Positions 7,279 through 10,870 of a stretch of DNA of 10,870 nucleotides are shown here, one piece after another. The position numbers and the translations under genes are program-made. A model generated the notes under the pieces. The model worked only from the letters and a program-made list of their open reading frames with translations, was not told where the DNA came from and made no database searches. Every line of letters starts with the position of its first letter. Positions within the stretch are counted from its first letter, which is position 1. Origin of the DNA: Planctomycetia bacterium (lineage in GTDB: Bacteria; Planctomycetota; Phycisphaerae; Phycisphaerales; UBA1924); assembly GCA_005776545.1 (NCBI GenBank), contig SXOY01000171.1:1-10870 (forward strand). The letters run 5' to 3'.

Positions 7279-9425
7279 ACATACACCTTGCGGTTGTACA
7301 CAAACCACTCAACCAGCATTACCAGTAGAGCTGCGAGCAGAAGCCAAGGCCACAGTTTGCGATCTGCGGCAATTTTTCCATCCATATCGGCGGCAACTTC
7401 TCTGTCCCGCAGATTAAGCGTGTTTACGGGTACGATGTTTGATTCGTATTCATCTGCAAGATTCGCCGCGTAACTGCGGCGGATAGAGGTGCCACTCACT
7501 TCATCTGTTCCGGCCGCTGCACCTGACCAGTTCATCTGATACAACCCGGACCGACGAATTGGACCATACACAACACTGGCATCGGTGGATGGTGTGAGAT
7601 TGGCAAGATCGCCCTCAGGGCCTTTGAATCGTACATCTGCAACATTGGCCGGAAGCCGATCTGAAAGAACCGAGTTTGGCTGCAGTTGGCGCCCGGTAAA
7701 TCCCTCACCAACCGCATCGTCGCCTAATGCCCGTGTTGATGATGCCAGGAAAATAACGAAGCTGAGGTTGTAAGGCCAATCGCTCTTATTGAAGTCCCAG
7801 GGAATGACAATCGCGCGAGTATCAAGCGAAGCGAGGAAGAACATCCCCGGTCCACGATCGGTTTCGGCCAACACTGTCACGGGCGCGCCTGGCGCAACTG
7901 TCACTACTGGCAGCTCGCCGATCGTGGGTTCATCGAGATTCACTTGCCGCAACGCGGGGTGATCTCGCTTCCATTCGACGAACTTGGAACGACCAGCGGT
8001 ACTGCCCGCGATCAGGCCAGAGTCGCCGCCAGGAATCGCACCGAGTACAAGCCAGCGACCCTTAGGGAGTCCCAATGAACCGTTGATGAGATCTTTGGGC
8101 GGCAAATAGCTTTCGAGAACTACGCAGTCATAAGTGAGAGTTCCTGATGCACGCATCCGCTTTTCGAACTCTTCTACGCTCAGAATATCGACCTTGGCGT
8201 TTGGCAACCCTTCCATTGCAAGCCGCAGGAACATGTTTCCATTGGTGACAAGGGCGATTGAAAGTCGCTTAGCTGGAGGCAAAATGACCCACGCCTGATC
8301 ATCGGTATCGAGCACATCGTTTTCAAGCGGGCTGTCAAGATTGGGAGTGCGAAGCCGCACATGAGCGACGCCGCCTTCGTATCTATCAAGTTGAAACACG
8401 GCACCATTGGCCGACGGTTTCACGGTCTTTGAGAGTGGCTTTGCTTCTGCGCTACCGAGTTCCCCTTCTTTGCGGGCTTCGCCGGTAATCGTTTCAGTTG
8501 CCGGGTCCATCTCTACCGATTTGATTGCTGCGGGTCGACCGTCGATCAGAAGTTCGACATCGACATTGCGAGCTTTTCGATCGGTACTTGCCATTCCGAC
8601 GAAGATCGTGAGCTTATTGACTTCCTCAAAGCTCCGCTCTGCTCGTATTGAAGTGATCCCGATATTTGCCGATTGATCAGAGCCGACAGAGTGCAGGATT
8701 ACTTTGTCATCGGGGCTGACACCAGCTCGCTCAGCGTCTTGAAGTCGGCCATCGGTCCAGAGGTGAACCGTGACTGCGGAAGATGCATCACTCAGCCCTT
8801 CCACTGCTTGAAGTTCGACCAGACGCTTGGGCGCGTGTGCTTTTGCGAGTTGCATCGCTTCGGTAAGCAGGCCCGGACCATCGGTTGGCAGAATTGAGTT
8901 AATGGCATTTCGAAGCGTTGCTTTGTCGGAAGTAAACTGCTGGCGCACTTCTGCGGTGGTGTCAAAGACAATGAGCATTGCCTCATCTGCTTTTTCATCG
9001 CTGGTGAGTTTGAGCGAACTGACCTCACGCAATGAATCGACTAGTTTGATAGCTTCTTCCTTAGCTACCTCTAATCTGGTCTTCGCGCCATTTGCATCTG
9101 GTGTCCCATCGCGAGCACTCATGCTCGCGGACCGATCGATCATGATGACTTGCCGCGAGCCTTGGGAGAAATTGCCCTTAATCTGGGGCTGACCGATGGC
9201 AACAAGTGTCGCGCCCAGAATCAGCAACTGAAGAAACAACAGGATGTTTCGACGCAAACGTTGAAACGGCGCGTTTGCCTGCAGGTCTTCGATCGCCTTT
9301 TTCCATAGCAACGTCGTCGAGACCTCTAAATCCCGACGACGCAGTTTCAGAAAGTACAAAATCAACAGAGAAGGAATTGCAATCGCGGCTGCGATGCCGG
9401 CAAGTGCGGGTGTCAGCCAGGTCAC
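7275..9425 (-). CDS. BatA-like vWA-domain membrane protein, 716 aa
   Basis: The N-terminal 80 residues match the BatA/aerotolerance-type membrane region: a first TM helix (about 7-27, followed by LKLRRRDLEVSTTLLWKK) and a second (about 60-79). A vWA domain follows (about 90-250) with an intact DRSAS metal-site motif (Asp97, Ser99, Ser101) and WTDGR (224-226 region). The loop that usually supplies the third metal ligand reads TDGPGLLTEAM, with Gly185 where related proteins often have Thr. Residues about 280-380 look like a beta domain, and about 387-465 like a Rossmann/GATase-like domain (LSIALVTNGNMFLRLAMEG, YDCVVLESYLPP). A third TM helix (about 691-710) ends the protein, giving a short tail after it. 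The GTG start shares GTGA with the DUF58 stop; a run of six G lies 7 nt upstream. Known role of the family: metal-dependent adaptor working with MoxR ATPases; the partner here is inferred from context. Confidence 0.92.
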   Translation of the reverse strand: MTWLTPALAGIAAAIAIPSLLILYFLKLRRRDLEVSTTLLWKKAIEDLQANAPFQRLRRNILLFLQLLILGATLVAIGQPQIKGNFSQGSRQVIMIDRSASMSARDGTPDANGAKTRLEVAKEEAIKLVDSLREVSSLKLTSDEKADEAMLIVFDTTAEVRQQFTSDKATLRNAINSILPTDGPGLLTEAMQLAKAHAPKRLVELQAVEGLSDASSAVTVHLWTDGRLQDAERAGVSPDDKVILHSVGSDQSANIGITSIRAERSFEEVNKLTIFVGMASTDRKARNVDVELLIDGRPAAIKSVEMDPATETITGEARKEGELGSAEAKPLSKTVKPSANGAVFQLDRYEGGVAHVRLRTPNLDSPLENDVLDTDDQAWVILPPAKRLSIALVTNGNMFLRLAMEGLPNAKVDILSVEEFEKRMRASGTLTYDCVVLESYLPPKDLINGSLGLPKGRWLVLGAIPGGDSGLIAGSTAGRSKFVEWKRDHPALRQVNLDEPTIGELPVVTVAPGAPVTVLAETDRGPGMFFLASLDTRAIVIPWDFNKSDWPYNLSFVIFLASSTRALGDDAVGEGFTGRQLQPNSVLSDRLPANVADVRFKGPEGDLANLTPSTDASVVYGPIRRSGLYQMNWSGAAAGTDEVSGTSIRRSYAANLADEYESNIVPVNTLNLRDREVAADMDGKIAADRKLWPWLLLAALLVMLVEWFVYNRKVYV
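7286..7289 (-). promoter_or_regulatory. Ribosome binding site AAGG supporting the GTG start at 7278
   Basis: AAGG with a 7-nt spacer to the GTG at 7278. The match is weak alone, but the spacing equals that of the permease and ATPase sites, and it helps select this start over the GTG at 7308, which would give a 34-nt overlap and a longer, less signal-like N-terminus. Confidence 0.4.
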
Positions 9426-10345
9426 TTGAGCACCCCCCGCTTCCTGAGATAATCGAGCATGAGCACATCGATCGGGGTTTTGCTATTGACGCGCAGATAG
9501 CCCATATCGCGGCGGACGCAGAATTCCTGTAACTGCTGGCAATATGCCGCTAGCGTCGCTTTGTATCGCTTGAGCAGAGGAGCGGAAATCGTCACTTCAG
9601 CGAGATCACCATCTTCGATGTCTTTCAATCGCAGATCGCCAGCGATCGGCGGGTCTTCTTCCTGGGGGCTTAAGACCTGCACGCACATGACGTCATAGCC
9701 GCGCCCCGAAAGCAGTCGCAGACCAGATTCGTAACCCTCTTTGAACAGAAAATCGCTGAAGACAATCATGACGCCACGGCCGCGGCGCTGCAGTGCAATG
9801 CGTTCACAGGCTTCGCGGAAGGAGAAACTTCCACCAGGTTCGTTGCCGCACATGAAGCGGGAAAACTCCTGCAAACGGCGGCGGCCACGCATGTCTTTGA
9901 TGCTTCCTGTGATACTTCCTTCGCCATCGCCCATGATGGTGGCGGCAACGCGATTGAGATTCACAAGCCCGACATAGCCCAGGGCCGCGGCGGCCCGCTG
10001 CATAAAGAGGTACTTGTTGGGTTCGCCCGTGTCTGCGCTGTCGCTGCCGTCGATCACTACGTGCAGCCCCAGATCTTCCTCTTCGAGAAAGACCTTCATA
10101 AAGAGCTTGTCGAGGCGGCCGTAGATATTCCAGTCGATGCGACGCAGGTCGTCGCCGGAGACGTAATTGCGGTGATCGGCGAACTCGACAGACTGACCGC
10201 GCTTTTTACTGCGGCGTTCACCGAGCAATTTGCCGCTGAATACGCGTCGACTGGTGATATCGAGCTGCTCGATCTGCGCGATGAGCCGCGAATCGAGGAG
10301 GTCTTCAATGGACTTTGGACGAACTAGTGACGGCGTTCGAAGCAC
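9422..10345 (-). CDS. DUF58 (vWA-like) protein, 307 aa
   Basis: A full-length DUF58 protein, the usual companion of MoxR ATPases. The family core is visible at about 50-105: GQSVEFADHRNYVSGDD, then RRIDWNIYGRLDKLFMKVF, then the metal-binding strand VVIDGSDSAD with the DxSxS residues Asp99, Ser101 and Ser103 intact. A second vWA-type strand follows near VMIVFSDFLF. There is no signal peptide and no TM helix, so it is predicted to be cytoplasmic, where it would bridge the ATPase and the membrane-bound vWA protein. The GTG start is preceded by AGGAG with a 10-nt spacer, and the gene begins 30 nt after the MoxR stop. Its TGA overlaps the next start in GTGA. Biochemical function of the family is poorly defined; a role as adaptor is inference from co-occurrence. 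Confidence 0.94.
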   Translation of the reverse strand: MLRTPSLVRPKSIEDLLDSRLIAQIEQLDITSRRVFSGKLLGERRSKKRGQSVEFADHRNYVSGDDLRRIDWNIYGRLDKLFMKVFLEEEDLGLHVVIDGSDSADTGEPNKYLFMQRAAAALGYVGLVNLNRVAATIMGDGEGSITGSIKDMRGRRRLQEFSRFMCGNEPGGSFSFREACERIALQRRGRGVMIVFSDFLFKEGYESGLRLLSGRGYDVMCVQVLSPQEEDPPIAGDLRLKDIEDGDLAEVTISAPLLKRYKATLAAYCQQLQEFCVRRDMGYLRVNSKTPIDVLMLDYLRKRGVLK

Positions 10346-10355
10346 TCGGCGGATA

Positions 10356-10360
10356 CTCCT
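10356..10360 (-). promoter_or_regulatory. Ribosome binding site AGGAG for the DUF58 gene
   Basis: AGGAG in the 30-nt gap after the MoxR gene, with a 10-nt spacer to the GTG at 10345. The spacer is slightly long, but no other start with a better site lies nearby, so it supports the GTG. Confidence 0.5.
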
Positions 10361-10375
10361 GGTTCTCGTACAGAC

Positions 10376-10870
10376 TTAACCCTTCACTGGTTCGGTCGGT
10401 GTCAACTCGATCATCTTGGCGACGAGAACATCTGTGCTGATGCGGTCTGCCTCAGCTTCGAAATTCAGAATGAGTCGGTGGCGAAGTGCGAGCGGCGCGA
10501 TCGAACGCACATCGGCGTAGCTGACGTGGTAGCGTCCATCGATAAGTGCTTTGACCTTGCCGCCAAGTAGGAGACTTTGTGCGCCACGCGGCGAACTGCC
10601 GCAGCGGATGTATTTGTTGGTGACGCCGCCTTCGCCGCCTGCCGCATGTTCGCCGCCAGGGTGTGTGCAAAGAGCCAGTCGTGCGACGTATTCCTTGACG
10701 TGTGGTGCGACGATCACGCCGCGGACCAGGTTTTGCATTTCGAGAATCGTCTTGCCATCGATGATGGGCCGCACAGTTGGGGTCTCTGCGCCGGTTGTGC
10801 GATCAAGAACGGTGAGCAGATCGTCAAGCTGTGAATATCCGACGACGATCTTAAAGATGAAGCGGTCGAG
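10376..10870 (-). CDS. moxR: MoxR-family AAA+ ATPase, C-terminal 164 residues only
   Basis: The reading frame is open to the right edge, so the gene's start, Walker A and Walker B lie outside the window. The visible part begins with LDRFIF, the conserved motif after the AAA+ core of MoxR proteins that carries the arginine-finger region. It continues through the lid domain: NKYIRCGSSPRGAQSLLLGG (86-105 of the visible part) holds the sensor 2 Arg95, and DGRYHVSYADVRSIAPLALRHRLILNFEAE (111-140 region) is the typical C-terminal helix bundle. A Gly-rich loop (PGGEHAAGGEGG) precedes sensor 2. MoxR ATPases act as cytoplasmic chaperones that remodel or insert metal into partner proteins, generally those with vWA domains encoded next to them, as here. 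An internal GTG at 10774 is not the real start. The stop is TAA. Confidence 0.95.
   Translation of the reverse strand, partial: LDRFIFKIVVGYSQLDDLLTVLDRTTGAETPTVRPIIDGKTILEMQNLVRGVIVAPHVKEYVARLALCTHPGGEHAAGGEGGVTNKYIRCGSSPRGAQSLLLGGKVKALIDGRYHVSYADVRSIAPLALRHRLILNFEAEADRISTDVLVAKMIELTPTEPVKG

Noticed and set aside
7279..7308. Upstream GTG at 7308 as the start of the 801-aa protein
   Set aside because: It would overlap the vWA gene by 34 nt and add ten residues before a well-formed signal peptide; the GTG at 7278 fits the 4-nt overlap and AAGG spacing.

Overview
The window is a single block of genes that all read on the minus strand, so the text runs in reverse gene order. In transcription order, right to left, it holds: the C-terminal end of a MoxR-type AAA+ ATPase; a DUF58 protein; a BatA-like protein with a von Willebrand A (vWA) domain; a large secreted/membrane protein with a glutamine-amidotransferase-like fold; an ABC-2 type ATPase; a two-half ABC-2 permease; and a long exported protein that runs off the left edge. 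Coding density is very high. I see no tRNA, rRNA, CRISPR array, insertion sequence or convincing terminator.

Right part (4873-10870): MoxR, DUF58, vWA protein and the GATase-like membrane protein form the classic 'MoxR-DUF58-BatA' layout, which in characterised and predicted cases works as an AAA+ chaperone plus vWA adaptor/membrane effectors. Middle (2034-4876): an ABC exporter made of one ATPase and one fused permease, joined to the MoxR cluster by 4-nt stop/start overlaps, so the transporter appears to be translationally coupled to the chaperone module. Left part (1-1971): an open reading frame of at least 657 codons, starting at GTG with a signal peptide and truncated by the window edge. 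It reads as beta-sandwich domains followed by a region that looks like a TIM-barrel glycosidase-type fold, and is best described as an exported protein of unknown function.

Organism: base composition is close to balanced, with slightly more G+C than A+T. GTG is the start codon in five of the six genes whose start is visible. The domain architectures (BatA-like protein with Rossmann/GATase-like insertion, GATase-like protein with two TM helices, double ABC-2 permease, adjacent exported glycosidase-like protein) remind me most of Planctomycetota. That is an inference from architecture and was not tested by a database search.

Working model (inference): MoxR remodels the DUF58/vWA proteins, the two vWA/GATase-like proteins sit in the membrane with their sensory domains outside, and the ABC-2 system moves or regulates something across the same membrane. 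The exported left-hand protein may act on the same envelope target.
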